From: an uncultured Bacteroidota bacterium
GTDB taxonomy: Bacteria; Bacteroidota; Bacteroidia; Flavobacteriales; Flavobacteriaceae
Direction of reading: 5' to 3'
DNA: 64,000 nt
Assembly: GCA_902597545.1 (NCBI GenBank)
Contig: CACJYD010000002.1
Coordinates: 1 to 64,000, forward strand
Shown: in pieces, positions 37,847 to 48,112 of the stretch
Numbering within the stretch: position 1 is the first letter of the stretch
How the letters are laid out: every line of letters starts with the position of its first letter
Notes under the pieces: model-generated
The model's database searches: none
Seen by the model: the letters and a program-made list of their open reading frames with translations, nothing else
Told to the model about the DNA's origin: nothing
Made by a program: the position numbers and the translations under genes

Positions 37847-39083
37847 TATTAGAAATTTTGATCTTGTCTCGTGTTTACTTGTGTTAACATTGATGTTAAT
37901 TGGATTGGTAAATATATATTCAGTGACATATTTTGAAAATATGGACTTTTTCTCTATTGGCAACTTTTTTGGTAAACAACTTTTTTTCTTTTTCATTTGT
38001 ATTGTTATTTTCTTCATATCACTTATACCTGATATTAAGTTTTACTTTAAGTATGCTAGTATAATATATCTTTTAATGATAATAATATTAATAGCTGTTT
38101 TAATATTTGGAAATGAGGTTAATGGCTCTAAATCTTGGTTTTCTCTGGGTGGATTTAGTTTTCAGCCCTCTGAATTAATGAAGCCTGTAACTGCATTAGC
38201 ACTGGCTAAATACTTAAGTAATATACACTCTGATATTAAAAGAAGAAGTATACAGTTTTATAGTTTTTTAATTATCTCTATTCCACTTATTTTAATTATA
38301 ATGCAACCAGATCCTGGCACAGCATTAATTTTTTTAAGCTTTTATCTTGTTTTACATGTAGTTGGATTACCCTCTTTTTATCTTAATATTTTTGTAGCAT
38401 CAATTTCAATTTTTATAATAACGATATTATTTGGCAGAAATAATATTTTATTAATAGGTTCTATAATTTTTGTTCTAATGCTAATCATTAGGTTATATAA
38501 GAGTCTTCCAAAAAGGAGATTAATATATATGGGTTTAATAGCTGCAATTTTCATTTTCTCAGTAGATTTTATTTTTAATAATATTTTTGAACAAAGACAT
38601 AGAGATAGATTTAATGTAGTTTTAGGATTAGATGAAGACCTAAAGGGTATAGGTTACAACACCAATCAATCGCAGCTCGCTTTTAAAGCTGGGGGGATTT
38701 TGGGTGAAGGATTTCTAAAAGGTTCTCAAACTAAGGGTGATTTTATACCTGAACAACACAGTGATTATATATTTACAACTATTGGTGAGGAATGGGGTTT
38801 TGTTGGATCACTATTAACTATTACAATTTTTACATTTTTACTATTAAGAATAATTGAAAGAACATCAACGCAAAGAAATCTATTCTATAAAATATATTCT
38901 TATTGTGTAATAAGTATAATATTCTTTCATTTTGCAATAAATATTTCCATGGTATTAGGTATTTTTCCAAGTGTTGGAATACCTCTTCCATTTATTAGTT
39001 ATGGAGGTTCAAGCATGTTAGCATTTACTATTCTGTTTACTGGTTACATTAAAATTGATGCTAATAAGAAGGAGAAATGGTAA
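37839..39083 (+). CDS. rodA: SEDS peptidoglycan polymerase RodA
   Basis: A 414-residue, ten-helix SEDS glycosyltransferase that makes glycan strands with PBP2. Readable signatures are FQPSELMKPVTALALAKYLS, DPGTALIF, DEDLKGIGYNTNQSQLAFKAGG with the conserved acidic region, FIPEQHSDYIFTTIGEEWGF, and GIPLPFISYGGSSML near the C-terminus. It is the last gene of the mre operon and converges on the permease gene with a 3-base gap. Confidence 0.96.
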   Translation: MSSIRNFDLVSCLLVLTLMLIGLVNIYSVTYFENMDFFSIGNFFGKQLFFFFICIVIFFISLIPDIKFYFKYASIIYLLMIIILIAVLIFGNEVNGSKSWFSLGGFSFQPSELMKPVTALALAKYLSNIHSDIKRRSIQFYSFLIISIPLILIIMQPDPGTALIFLSFYLVLHVVGLPSFYLNIFVASISIFIITILFGRNNILLIGSIIFVLMLIIRLYKSLPKRRLIYMGLIAAIFIFSVDFIFNNIFEQRHRDRFNVVLGLDEDLKGIGYNTNQSQLAFKAGGILGEGFLKGSQTKGDFIPEQHSDYIFTTIGEEWGFVGSLLTITIFTFLLLRIIERTSTQRNLFYKIYSYCVISIIFFHFAINISMVLGIFPSVGIPLPFISYGGSSMLAFTILFTGYIKIDANKKEKW

Positions 39084-39086
39084 TCT

Positions 39087-40178
39087 TTATTTTTTTTCGG
39101 AGTAATAGTTAGACAAAAACATAAAACTAGAAACTAATAAAACAAGAAAAAAAGCTGGAATAAAAGCCAAATAGGCGTTTCCTAAAATAATATATTGATA
39201 ATTTTCTTTAATCATATAACCCCAACTTGGGACTGGGGGTTGTGTGCCAATACCAAGGAAACTAAGACCACTTTCCAATAATATACTGGAAGCAAAGTTA
39301 GCAGCAGCAATAATTAATAAAGGGCCTAAAATATTTGGAACTATGTGGGATATGATGATTCTAAAATTATTAAAACCTAAAATTTTAGAGGCAACAATAT
39401 AGTCCTTTGCTTTTTCTGAAATAACTTTACCTCTTACTAATCTTGCAACATCTACCCATACTGAAAAGCCAATCGCTATATAAACTTGCCAAAAACCTTT
39501 TCCTAAAGACAATGAGATAGCGATTACTAATAATAGTGTTGGAATAGACCAAAAAACATTTATTATATACACTACTATTTTATCAATGGTTCCACCAAAA
39601 TAACCACCCAAACAACCAAAAAATAAACCTAAAACAGTAGAAATTAAAACAGCCATTAATCCTATTGAAAATGAAACACGTGTGCCTAATATTACACGAC
39701 TAAACAAATCACGACCATAAAGATCAGTTCCGAAATAAAATATTTTTTCAGAGATTAAGTTATCAACTATATAGGACTTAATATCTTGTACATTATTTGG
39801 TACATTATTTTTATATTTATCTAGACTAATAGATAGTTCATCATTATAATCCTCGTATTTACTGTATAAGGTAAAATATATTGAATCAGATGAAAAACGA
39901 TAATTCTTTATAGCATACTGCTCAATTGAATAATCTGTTCCAAATACATATTCAGAAAATTTTTTATTTTTTTTTGAAGGTAAAGAGAGTGTTTGAACTT
40001 TAAATCCAGGCTTGACAGACTGGATATTTAAGTTCATAGTATTAGCATTTCTTGTTTTATCAGGTATAATCAAATAAGAAAAAATTGAGAAAATAAAGCA
40101 AGTTCCTATAAAAAAAAATGAAAAATAGTAAGGTGTATTACTTAAAGAAAATTTAGAAAATAACTTTGAAGAGATCAA
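39087..40178 (-). CDS. DppC/OppC-type ABC transporter permease
   Basis: A 363-residue inner-membrane permease with one N-terminal helix, an unusually long periplasmic segment (about residues 40-145) and five C-terminal helices. The family motifs are FGTDLYGRDLFSRVILGTRVSF and the ATPase-contact EAA loop (ASKILGFNNFRIIISHIVPN), plus ESGLSFLGIGTQPPVPSWGYM. It would be the C-type half of a peptide/nickel importer, but no B-type permease, ATPase or binding protein is adjacent. The TTG start overlaps the stop of the upstream protease gene as TTGA. Confidence 0.88.
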   Translation of the reverse strand: MISSKLFSKFSLSNTPYYFSFFFIGTCFIFSIFSYLIIPDKTRNANTMNLNIQSVKPGFKVQTLSLPSKKNKKFSEYVFGTDYSIEQYAIKNYRFSSDSIYFTLYSKYEDYNDELSISLDKYKNNVPNNVQDIKSYIVDNLISEKIFYFGTDLYGRDLFSRVILGTRVSFSIGLMAVLISTVLGLFFGCLGGYFGGTIDKIVVYIINVFWSIPTLLLVIAISLSLGKGFWQVYIAIGFSVWVDVARLVRGKVISEKAKDYIVASKILGFNNFRIIISHIVPNILGPLLIIAAANFASSILLESGLSFLGIGTQPPVPSWGYMIKENYQYIILGNAYLAFIPAFFLVLLVSSFMFLSNYYSEKK

Positions 40179-42280
40179 TTTAGTTTTTTGTCATTATCTG
40201 CTAAAATAAGATTATTTTCACTTAAAGCAGATAACATTTCAAGGGCCTTTACTCCCTCCTCTACATATAAGTCTTTAGTTAAATTTCTATGCCATCTATT
40301 TCTACTACTTAAAAGTTCCTTATTAGACATTACATATTGCTTTTCAGCTTTTAATAGTTTAAATATTAGATTGTTTTCATAGTTTGAAAGACTTTCAAAC
40401 TTTTTATTTTTCTCTCTCTGGTCACTTAAATAATTATTGTAAATATCAAAATTTAAAGAAATACTCTTATTGGACTGTTGAGATTTGATCCATTTTGCCC
40501 GATCATTAATTAAGCTATAATAATTATCATTATCAATTCTAGACTGACTATTTGTAGAGATTTTTGTAACTATTTCTTTTTGGTTCCATTTTTGGAAACT
40601 GGCAGGTGTAATTTTATCCCAATCAAGTGGGTTTTTTTCATCTTTTTCTCCATTAAAAATATATTTATACGAATCGGGAATTACTATATCACTTTTTACT
40701 CCCTCAAGCTGAACTGACTCTCCATTTATCCTATAAAATTTATCTGTTGTTATTTTAATAGCACCTAAATCATATGAGGAATTAGAAATAAACCTGTTTA
40801 AATCGATTACATTTTGGACTGTTCCTTTTCCAAATGATTTTTCATTACCTATAATAACTGCCCTATTGTAGTCTTGGAGTGCACCTGCAAGGATTTCAGA
40901 TGCAGATGCTGACATTTTATTCATCAATATTACTAAAGGTCCATCCCATACTATTTTTGGATCTTTATCATATAAAATTTGTTTTCTGTTTCCAGTAGAC
41001 TTTACCTGAACTATAGGCCCTCTTTCAATAAAAAGCCCTGTCATGTCAACAACAGTTTGGAGAGCTCCACCGCCGTTATTTCTCAAATCCAGAATTAAAC
41101 CTTTGATTCCGTTATTTTTTAACTTTATTATTTCATTTTTAACATCATTTGCTGAATTCCTACTGTTTTTATCTGAAAAATCAACATAAAATTTTGGCAA
41201 ACTTATATATCCATAATTTTTATTATCCTTACTTATCAATGTTGATTTCGCATATAGTTCTTCAAGCTCAACAAGACCTCTTTTAATTGAGACATCCTTG
41301 ATTTCACCGTCTATTTTTTTTACTGTTAGCTTTACAACAGAATCTGCTGGACCTTTAATTAATTTAATTGCATCATCTAACTTCATCCCAATGATATCGA
41401 CTGGATCTTCGTTTTCTTGTGCAACTTTTAAAATAATGTCACCTACATCCAATAACTTATCTTTCCATATCGGTCCTCCTACTATAATATCAACTATTTT
41501 GACAGCACCTTCGGTTTTTTGTAATCTAGCTCCAATACCATTGAATTTTCCAGAAATATTGGTATCAAACCTATCTTTGTCATCGGGATTGAAATAAACT
41601 GTGTGTGGATCTAGTTGATTTAAAAAAGCATTAATATAATTTGCAAACCAATCATCTCTATCCATTTCACTTATGTAATCAAAAAAATCTTCAGTATTTT
41701 TTTTAATTAAAGACATTGACTCATCAAGTGTTTCACTATCAATTATTTTAATTGAATCACCTAACTTCAAAGTAAGAATATCGAGTGTAGAATACTTTAA
41801 CTGTTTTCTCCATCTATTTTTAATCTCATTTTTACTTCTTGCAAAGGATTTGTTTTCAAAATCTAAATCAATACTCTCATTAGATGAAAAATCAAAACCG
41901 TTTTCCATTATATCATAGTAATAATCTTTTACTTCATCAATCCTTTCTCTCGATGTCTGAAAAACTAAATCAAAGAAAGTTAAATCGTAATCTTTTAATT
42001 GATCATCAAGTTTATACTTATATTTTTCAAACTGTCTAATATCAGATTGTAAAAAAAATCTTTTTTGGGCATCTAACTGTTCGATGTAAGAATCAAAAAT
42101 TTTTTCAGAAATATCATCATCAATCTCAATTGAATTATAATGCCCTTTTTCAACAACATATTTAACAACTTCAATCAGTAACTTTTCTTTATTTGGATCC
42201 GAAAACTTCTTGTTAGAAAAAGAAAAACCAAAAATGATTATTGCAATAAAAAAAGTAATATGTAAAAAATTAATTTTCAT
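40175..42280 (-). CDS. prc: carboxy-terminal processing (tail-specific) protease, Prc type
   Basis: A 701-residue periplasmic serine protease with an N-terminal signal segment (MKINFLHITFFIAIIIFGFS), a long helical N-terminal domain, a PDZ domain (GIGARLQKTEGAVKIVDIIVGGPIWK onward, about 245-335), the S41 protease domain (LILDLRNNGGGALQTVVD; SASASEILAGALQDY; SFGKGTVQ) and a C-terminal DUF3340-like tail. By alignment with E. coli Prc the Ser-Lys dyad is about Ser459/Lys485. It probably trims proteins at their C-termini, including cell-wall enzymes. It shares a 4-base overlap with the permease. Confidence 0.93.
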   Translation of the reverse strand: MKINFLHITFFIAIIIFGFSFSNKKFSDPNKEKLLIEVVKYVVEKGHYNSIEIDDDISEKIFDSYIEQLDAQKRFFLQSDIRQFEKYKYKLDDQLKDYDLTFFDLVFQTSRERIDEVKDYYYDIMENGFDFSSNESIDLDFENKSFARSKNEIKNRWRKQLKYSTLDILTLKLGDSIKIIDSETLDESMSLIKKNTEDFFDYISEMDRDDWFANYINAFLNQLDPHTVYFNPDDKDRFDTNISGKFNGIGARLQKTEGAVKIVDIIVGGPIWKDKLLDVGDIILKVAQENEDPVDIIGMKLDDAIKLIKGPADSVVKLTVKKIDGEIKDVSIKRGLVELEELYAKSTLISKDNKNYGYISLPKFYVDFSDKNSRNSANDVKNEIIKLKNNGIKGLILDLRNNGGGALQTVVDMTGLFIERGPIVQVKSTGNRKQILYDKDPKIVWDGPLVILMNKMSASASEILAGALQDYNRAVIIGNEKSFGKGTVQNVIDLNRFISNSSYDLGAIKITTDKFYRINGESVQLEGVKSDIVIPDSYKYIFNGEKDEKNPLDWDKITPASFQKWNQKEIVTKISTNSQSRIDNDNYYSLINDRAKWIKSQQSNKSISLNFDIYNNYLSDQREKNKKFESLSNYENNLIFKLLKAEKQYVMSNKELLSSRNRWHRNLTKDLYVEEGVKALEMLSALSENNLILADNDKKLN

Positions 42281-42322
42281 CTTAACTTATAAAAATAATT
42301 ATTTTGAATTTAGAAATCATCT

Positions 42323-42356
42323 TTTGTAAAAAAATATGTTGAATTGGTTACTTTTG
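42323..42356 (+). promoter_or_regulatory. promoter of surE-lpxB (-33/-7 type)
   Basis: TTTG at 42323-42326, a 22-base spacer and TACTTTTG at 42349-42356, an exact TAnnTTTG match. The predicted start of transcription lies about 15 bases before the surE ATG at 42376. Confidence 0.5.
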
Positions 42357-42375
42357 TCCAATAATTATACCAAGA

Positions 42376-43146
42376 ATGGCAAAAAAACCCTTAATATTAG
42401 TTACAAATGACGATGGAATATCTGCACCAGGAATTAGAACTCTAATTTCTGTAATGAATGAAATAGGAGATGTAGTTGTTGTAGCACCTGACAGTCCTCA
42501 ATCAGCTATGGGACATGCCATAACTATAAATTCAACTTTACAATGTCATAAAATAAAAATTGATGATGGGCCACAAGAAGAATATACGTGTTCTGGAACA
42601 CCTGCTGATTGTGTAAAATTGGGAATTAATGAAATTTTAAATAAGAAGCCAGATATATGTGTTTCAGGTATTAATCATGGTTCTAATGCTTCGATTAACG
42701 TAATTTATTCAGGGACTATGAGTGCTGCTATTGAAGCCAGCGTTGAAGGAGTCCCAGCTATTGGTTTTTCATTATTGGACTATAGTTGGAAAGCAAATTT
42801 TAATCCTATTAAAAAAATTGTAAAAAAAATAACATTAAAAGCACTCAAAGAGGGTATACCCGATAGGACAGCTTTAAATGTTAATTTTCCCAACTTAAAT
42901 GAAAACGAAATAAAAGGAATTAAAATTTGTAATCAAGCTAATACTTATTGGATTGAAAAATTTGATAAACGAACTAATCCTCAGGGCAAAGAATATTATT
43001 GGCTTACAGGTGAATTCATTAACAACGATGAATCTAAAGAATCGGATGAATGGGCTCTTGAAAATGGATATGTTTCTGTGGTTCCTGTGAAGCACGATTT
43101 AACCAATTACGAGGTTATTAGCAAAATTAAATCTTGGAATCTCTAA
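42376..43146 (+). CDS. surE: 5'/3'-nucleotidase SurE
   Basis: A 256-residue phosphatase of nucleoside monophosphates and short polyphosphates. The metal site LVTNDDGISAPGI at the N-terminus, APDSPQSAMGHAIT, YTCSGTPADCVKLGI and the GINHGSN/YSGTMSAAIEA segments are diagnostic. It precedes lpxB by one base, an arrangement familiar from this phylum, and a good promoter match lies upstream. Confidence 0.96.
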   Translation: MAKKPLILVTNDDGISAPGIRTLISVMNEIGDVVVVAPDSPQSAMGHAITINSTLQCHKIKIDDGPQEEYTCSGTPADCVKLGINEILNKKPDICVSGINHGSNASINVIYSGTMSAAIEASVEGVPAIGFSLLDYSWKANFNPIKKIVKKITLKALKEGIPDRTALNVNFPNLNENEIKGIKICNQANTYWIEKFDKRTNPQGKEYYWLTGEFINNDESKESDEWALENGYVSVVPVKHDLTNYEVISKIKSWNL

Positions 43147-43147
43147 A

Positions 43148-44239
43148 ATGAAATACTACATAATCTCTGGAGAACCATCAGGCGATATATATGGATCAAG
43201 ATTAATTAATGAAATCAAAAGATCTGACAGTAAAGCTAACATTAGATTCTGGGGTGGAGATTTAATGAAAGAGTCGGGTGGAACACTTGTAAAACACTAT
43301 AAAGATTTAGCTTTTATGGGCTTCTTTGAGGTGCTAACAAATATTTTTAAAATTTTAAAAAATTTTTCTTTATGTAAAAATGATATTATAAAATTTAGTC
43401 CTGATAAAATAATTTTTATTGATTATCCTGGATTTAATTTAAGGATTGCAAAATGGGCAAAAAAGAAAAAATTTAAGACTTTTTATTACATAAGTCCACA
43501 AGTATGGGCTTGGAAAGAGAACAGAGTCTCAACAATAAAAAAATATATTGATCACATGTATGTTATTATGCCTTTTGAAAAAAAATTTTACAAGGAAAAA
43601 TATAATTATGAAGTACAATATTATGGACACCCATTAGTTGATATAATAGATGAATCATTGAAAAATAAAGAAATAATAAAAAATGTAAAACCTATTATTG
43701 CAATTTTACCAGGTAGCAGAAAACAAGAAATAAATTCTACATTGAATAAAGTCTTATCAATTGTAAAAGATTTTAAAAAATATCAATTCATTATTGCTGG
43801 ACTAAATCATATTAATAAAAATATTTATGATGAAGCTGTTGCTAAAAGTGGTGCATCTGTCAAAGTATTATATAATAAAACATATGACTTATTAAAAAAT
43901 TCAAATGCAGCAATAGTAACAAGCGGAACGGCAACATTAGAAACTGCTCTAATTGGAACACCCCAAATCGTATGTTACGCAACTAATAGTTTAAATATGT
44001 TTTTGGCTAAATTATTTGTTAAAATAAATTTTATTTCACTAGTTAATTTAATTTTAAATAAAGAGGTTGTCAAAGAACTTATTCAATCTGATTTCAATAA
44101 TAAGATGATTAAAACTGAACTCAACTTAATTTTAAAAGAAAAAAGAAATCAAATACAAAAAGATTATAAAGATTTAAGAAATTTACTGAAAGGAGAAGAC
44201 ATTGAGTCTAAAATAGTTAATCACATAATTAACAACTAA
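43148..44239 (+). CDS. lpxB: lipid-A-disaccharide synthase
   Basis: Joins UDP-diacylglucosamine to lipid X at the cytoplasmic face of the inner membrane in lipid A synthesis. The 363-residue GT19 protein starts with the diagnostic ISGEPSGDIYGSRLI and has IDYPGFNLR, YYISPQVWAWKENR, the GHPLVD segment, ILPGSRKQEI and SGTATLETAL. It implies that this organism makes lipid A, consistent with lptE elsewhere in the window. Its 3' end overlaps leuS by 4 bases, convergently. Confidence 0.96.
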   Translation: MKYYIISGEPSGDIYGSRLINEIKRSDSKANIRFWGGDLMKESGGTLVKHYKDLAFMGFFEVLTNIFKILKNFSLCKNDIIKFSPDKIIFIDYPGFNLRIAKWAKKKKFKTFYYISPQVWAWKENRVSTIKKYIDHMYVIMPFEKKFYKEKYNYEVQYYGHPLVDIIDESLKNKEIIKNVKPIIAILPGSRKQEINSTLNKVLSIVKDFKKYQFIIAGLNHINKNIYDEAVAKSGASVKVLYNKTYDLLKNSNAAIVTSGTATLETALIGTPQIVCYATNSLNMFLAKLFVKINFISLVNLILNKEVVKELIQSDFNNKMIKTELNLILKEKRNQIQKDYKDLRNLLKGEDIESKIVNHIINN

Positions 44240-46926
44240 CAAACTACATTAATAATTTTTTTTGGTACAAAAATTATTTTTTTTATAGAGTTACCATTTA
44301 GATATTTCTCAGTTGATTGATGATTTTTTATTATATCCTCTACTTCGTTTTGTTTTAGGCTAGCTGATAAATTAATTTTAAATCGAAGTTTTCCATTAAA
44401 TGAAACTGGGTATTCAATCATTGACTCTATTAGATACTTTTCATCATGCATAGGAAATTTTTCATATGATATTGAATTTTTATTCCCTAACAATGACCAC
44501 AATTCTTCACAAATATGTGGAGCAAATGGAGATAGTAATATACACAAGTTTGCTAAAATATCTTTCGATTTACAGCCTAATGAAGACAATTCATTGATAC
44601 AAATCATAAATGCACTTACTGAGGTATTAAAGGAAAAGTTTTCAATGTCAGAATTAACTTTTTTAACAACTTTATGATAGGATTTTAAAATTTGATCATT
44701 AGGTTTCTCATCATTAACATGAAATTTACCATTAGTATGAAACAAATTCCAAAATTTGTTCAAGAATGAAAATACTCCGGTAATTCCAGAAGTATTCCAT
44801 GGCTTAGATTGATCAATTGGTCCTAGAAACATTTCATATAGCCTTAAAGTATCTGCACCGTATTTTTTACAAATTTCATCTGGACTTACAACATTATATC
44901 TTGATTTTGACATTTTCTCAATATCTCTAGAAACTATAAAAGACTTTTCATAAACAAAATTTACATCTTCAAATTCAGGATTTGATTTTTGCAGTTTTTT
45001 AATGTCTAAATTATTTTTTTCATCAACCATACTTATATCAACATGAATTTTTTGCGTTTCATGTCCTTTAATCAAATCAAATGAAATAAAATCATTTGTA
45101 TTCTTAATCCTATGTATAAATGCACTATTACCAAGTATCATTCCTTGATTGACTAGCTTTTTAAATGGTTCGCTGGTGTTAACTAAACTTAAATCAAATA
45201 AAACTTTATGCCAAAATCTTGCATAAAGTAAATGTAAAACAGCGTGTTCGGCTCCTCCAATATATAAATCCACTGGCATCCAATATTTGATAATATCTTT
45301 ATTAGCAAATTCATTATCGTTTAAAGGGTCTAAAAATCTTAAAAAATACCAACAAGATCCTGCCCATTGTGGCATTGTATTAGTTTCTCTGAGATATTCT
45401 TTACCATCTTTTTGCACAGAGACCCAATTTTTATTTCTAGCGAGTGGTGATGAGCCATCTTTTGTTGGAAGATAACTCTCAACCTCGGGTAATTTCAAGG
45501 GTAAATCCTCATATTCCAAATCTTTCTTTTTTTCACCATCATACAAAATAGGAATCGGCTCGCCCCAGTAGCGCTGTCTTGTAAATATCCAATCTCTAAG
45601 TTTGTAATTTACCTTCTTTTCTCCTTTTTTTTGCTTTTCTAAAAAGTCTACAACAATAATTTTGAATTCCTGATTATCTAGGCCATTGTAATTTTCTGAA
45701 TTTATAATTTTACCATCACCAGTATAACAGTCAACATCTTCTCCACCTTCAATTACCCGCGTTATTTCGAGATTAAATTTTTTGGCAAATTCATAATCTC
45801 TTTCATCGTGAGCTGGAACAGCCATTATAGCTCCAGTTCCATACGAGTATAATACATAATCAGAAATCCAAATGGGCATTTTTTTCTTTGACATTGGATT
45901 TAAAGCATATGCACCAGTAAAAACACCTGTTTTACTCTTTTCGCTCTCCTGCCTTTCCAAATCACTCTTCATTGAAGTTTGATGAATGTACTGATCAATT
46001 TCTTTTTTGTTTGTTGTTGAAGTTATAATTGGAATCAAAGGATGTTCTGGAGCTAAAACTAAATATGTTGCACCATAAATCGTATCTGGTCTTGTAGTAA
46101 AAACCTCTACAAAGTTTTTTTTATTGACCTCAAATTTTATTTGAGCTCCTTCGGATTTTCCAATCCAATTTTTTTGTGAAAGTTTAATTGATTCTGGCCA
46201 TTCTAGATCATCTAAATCTTCCAATAATCTATCAGCATAGTCAGTTATTCTCATTACCCACTGTCTCATGGGCTTTTTAACAACAGGGAAACCTCCTCTT
46301 TCACTCAGTCCTCCTATCACTTCCTCATTTGCTAAAACGGTACCCAACTCTTCACACCAATTGACGTCTATAACATCAACATATGCAAGTCGTTTAGAAT
46401 CAATAAATTCATCCATTTTTTCTTGGGAAATATTTGTTGGTATTTTTAATTTTTCAATAGGTTGTGCTTTATTTAACTTTTCATCATAATAACTATTATA
46501 TAGTTTTAAGAATATCCATTGAGTCCATTTATAATAATTACTGTCACTGGTTTTAATTTCTCTATCCCAATCAAAAGATAATCCGAGATTGTCTAACTGA
46601 TCTTTAAATCTTACTATGTTTTTTTCAGTTGTTGTTTTAGGATGTTGACCAGTCTTAACTGCATACTGTTCTGCTGGGAGACCAAAGGAATCAAATCCCA
46701 TGGGGTGAAGAACATTAAATCCTTTGTTTCTCTTAAATCTTGAAATAATATCTGACGCAATATAGCCAAGTGGATGTCCAACATGAAGCCCTGTTCCAGA
46801 TGGATAAGGAAACATATCCAAGACATAATATTTAGGCTTATGGGAGTTATCATTGGCCTTAAATACTTTATTTTCAAGCCAATAATTTTGCCACTTCTTT
46901 TCTATTTCAAGAAAATTATAAGACAT
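44236..46926 (-). CDS. leuS: leucyl-tRNA synthetase
   Basis: An 896-residue class I synthetase. HIGH appears as HVGHPLGY near residue 47, the editing domain (CP1) contains TTRPDTIYGATYLVLAPEH, and KMSKS appears as EKMSKSRYNVVSPDE. A C-terminal anticodon domain follows. The length is normal. An ATG at 46926 follows a short leader in which TATTTTTG (46941-46948, minus strand) matches the -7 consensus. It diverges from ftsX. Confidence 0.97.
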   Translation of the reverse strand: MSYNFLEIEKKWQNYWLENKVFKANDNSHKPKYYVLDMFPYPSGTGLHVGHPLGYIASDIISRFKRNKGFNVLHPMGFDSFGLPAEQYAVKTGQHPKTTTEKNIVRFKDQLDNLGLSFDWDREIKTSDSNYYKWTQWIFLKLYNSYYDEKLNKAQPIEKLKIPTNISQEKMDEFIDSKRLAYVDVIDVNWCEELGTVLANEEVIGGLSERGGFPVVKKPMRQWVMRITDYADRLLEDLDDLEWPESIKLSQKNWIGKSEGAQIKFEVNKKNFVEVFTTRPDTIYGATYLVLAPEHPLIPIITSTTNKKEIDQYIHQTSMKSDLERQESEKSKTGVFTGAYALNPMSKKKMPIWISDYVLYSYGTGAIMAVPAHDERDYEFAKKFNLEITRVIEGGEDVDCYTGDGKIINSENYNGLDNQEFKIIVVDFLEKQKKGEKKVNYKLRDWIFTRQRYWGEPIPILYDGEKKKDLEYEDLPLKLPEVESYLPTKDGSSPLARNKNWVSVQKDGKEYLRETNTMPQWAGSCWYFLRFLDPLNDNEFANKDIIKYWMPVDLYIGGAEHAVLHLLYARFWHKVLFDLSLVNTSEPFKKLVNQGMILGNSAFIHRIKNTNDFISFDLIKGHETQKIHVDISMVDEKNNLDIKKLQKSNPEFEDVNFVYEKSFIVSRDIEKMSKSRYNVVSPDEICKKYGADTLRLYEMFLGPIDQSKPWNTSGITGVFSFLNKFWNLFHTNGKFHVNDEKPNDQILKSYHKVVKKVNSDIENFSFNTSVSAFMICINELSSLGCKSKDILANLCILLSPFAPHICEELWSLLGNKNSISYEKFPMHDEKYLIESMIEYPVSFNGKLRFKINLSASLKQNEVEDIIKNHQSTEKYLNGNSIKKIIFVPKKIINVVC

Positions 46927-47020
46927 AATTTTTATAAAAACAAAAATAATGTTTTAAAGCTAATCCATTAAATGTTCTTTAAAATTAAATAGCTTTATTA
47001 CTTTTACTAATAATATTAAA

Positions 47021-47884
47021 TTGTCAAGTTCAAGAAGCAATAGAATTTTTTCAAACTATTTTTTAGTAGTTGTTAGTATTTCATCTGTTTTATTTTTTTT
47101 ATCATCATTTACATTTTTTGTATTAAACAGCAATAAAATCATTGATGATTTTAAAGAAAAAATTCCTGTTGTGGTTTTTCTTGAAGATGGAGCAAGTGAT
47201 ATTGAGGTTTCACAGTTCGAGAAAAAATTAAGCATTGATCCAAATATTAAAAATTTTGTATACACATCAAAGAATGATGCTGCAACAAAATTTAGTTCAG
47301 AGATTGGAGAAAATTTCGTTGAATTCCTGGGATATAATCCGCTACTAAATTCTTTTGACATTTATTTTTTTTCAGAAAAAGTTGAGAATCTCTACATAAA
47401 CGAGATCGTAAAAAGTTTTGAGAGTGAAGATTTTGTAAATGAAGTATCCTATGATGCTCCATTAATTTTTTTGATAAATGAGAATTTTAAAAAAATAAAA
47501 GATTGGGTTTTATACCTTGCTATTTTCTTCATTTTTTTATCAATAATTTTGATAAATAATACAATTAGACTATCTGTATATTCCCAAAGAATGACAATAA
47601 AAACTATGCAATTAGTTGGAGCAACTAAATTCTTTATAAAAAGACCATTCATTTTGACCCAAATAAAATTAGGGTTAATAAGTGCAATAATTTCTTCACT
47701 ATTTTTTGTATCAACAGCCTACTACTTGAATACAAATTATTTTGAGATAAAGTTGTTATCAATTAAAAATTCTTTTTTAATATCTATTGCTGTTGCATTT
47801 ATTTTAAGTTTATTAATTTCAGTACTGTCAACGAATTACATAACATCTCGATTTCTTAATTCTAAAATTGATAAATTATATTAA
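47021..47884 (+). CDS. ftsX: cell-division ABC-type protein FtsX
   Basis: A 287-residue inner-membrane protein with an N-terminal helix (about 13-34), a periplasmic domain (KIPVVVFLEDGASDIEVSQFEKKL onward) and three C-terminal helices with the YSQRMTIKTMQLVGATKFFIKRPF loop typical of FtsX. With FtsE, not in this window, it activates wall hydrolases at the septum. The start is TTG, giving MSSSRSNR, which fits flavobacterial homologues; no ATG is available. It diverges from leuS. Confidence 0.92.
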   Translation: MSSSRSNRIFSNYFLVVVSISSVLFFLSSFTFFVLNSNKIIDDFKEKIPVVVFLEDGASDIEVSQFEKKLSIDPNIKNFVYTSKNDAATKFSSEIGENFVEFLGYNPLLNSFDIYFFSEKVENLYINEIVKSFESEDFVNEVSYDAPLIFLINENFKKIKDWVLYLAIFFIFLSIILINNTIRLSVYSQRMTIKTMQLVGATKFFIKRPFILTQIKLGLISAIISSLFFVSTAYYLNTNYFEIKLLSIKNSFLISIAVAFILSLLISVLSTNYITSRFLNSKIDKLY

Positions 47885-48111
47885 TGAGAAAAAAAAATAA
47901 ATTACTGTTTGGAAAAAGAAACTACAAGTTTATGCTTATTGGACTTTTTTTCATTGCATTTGGTTTTATATTAATGTCAGGCGGAGGGAGTGATGATCCA
48001 AATATTTTTAATGAAGAAATATATAGTTTTAGAAGAATTAGGCTTGCACCTATTCTAGTTATAACAGGGTTTATTATTGAAGTTTACGCAATTTTAACTA
48101 AATCAGAATAG
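47884..48111 (+). CDS. DUF3098 small membrane protein
   Basis: A 75-residue protein with two membrane helices (about 16-34 and 54-70) around the loop SGGGSDDPNIFNEEIYSFRRIRLAPI, the DUF3098 signature. This family is restricted, as far as I recall, to Bacteroidota and sits between ftsX and uppP, suggesting a role near cell division or wall lipid recycling. Function unknown. The ATG overlaps the ftsX stop by one base. Confidence 0.88.
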   Translation: MRKKNKLLFGKRNYKFMLIGLFFIAFGFILMSGGGSDDPNIFNEEIYSFRRIRLAPILVITGFIIEVYAILTKSE

Positions 48112-48112
48112 T

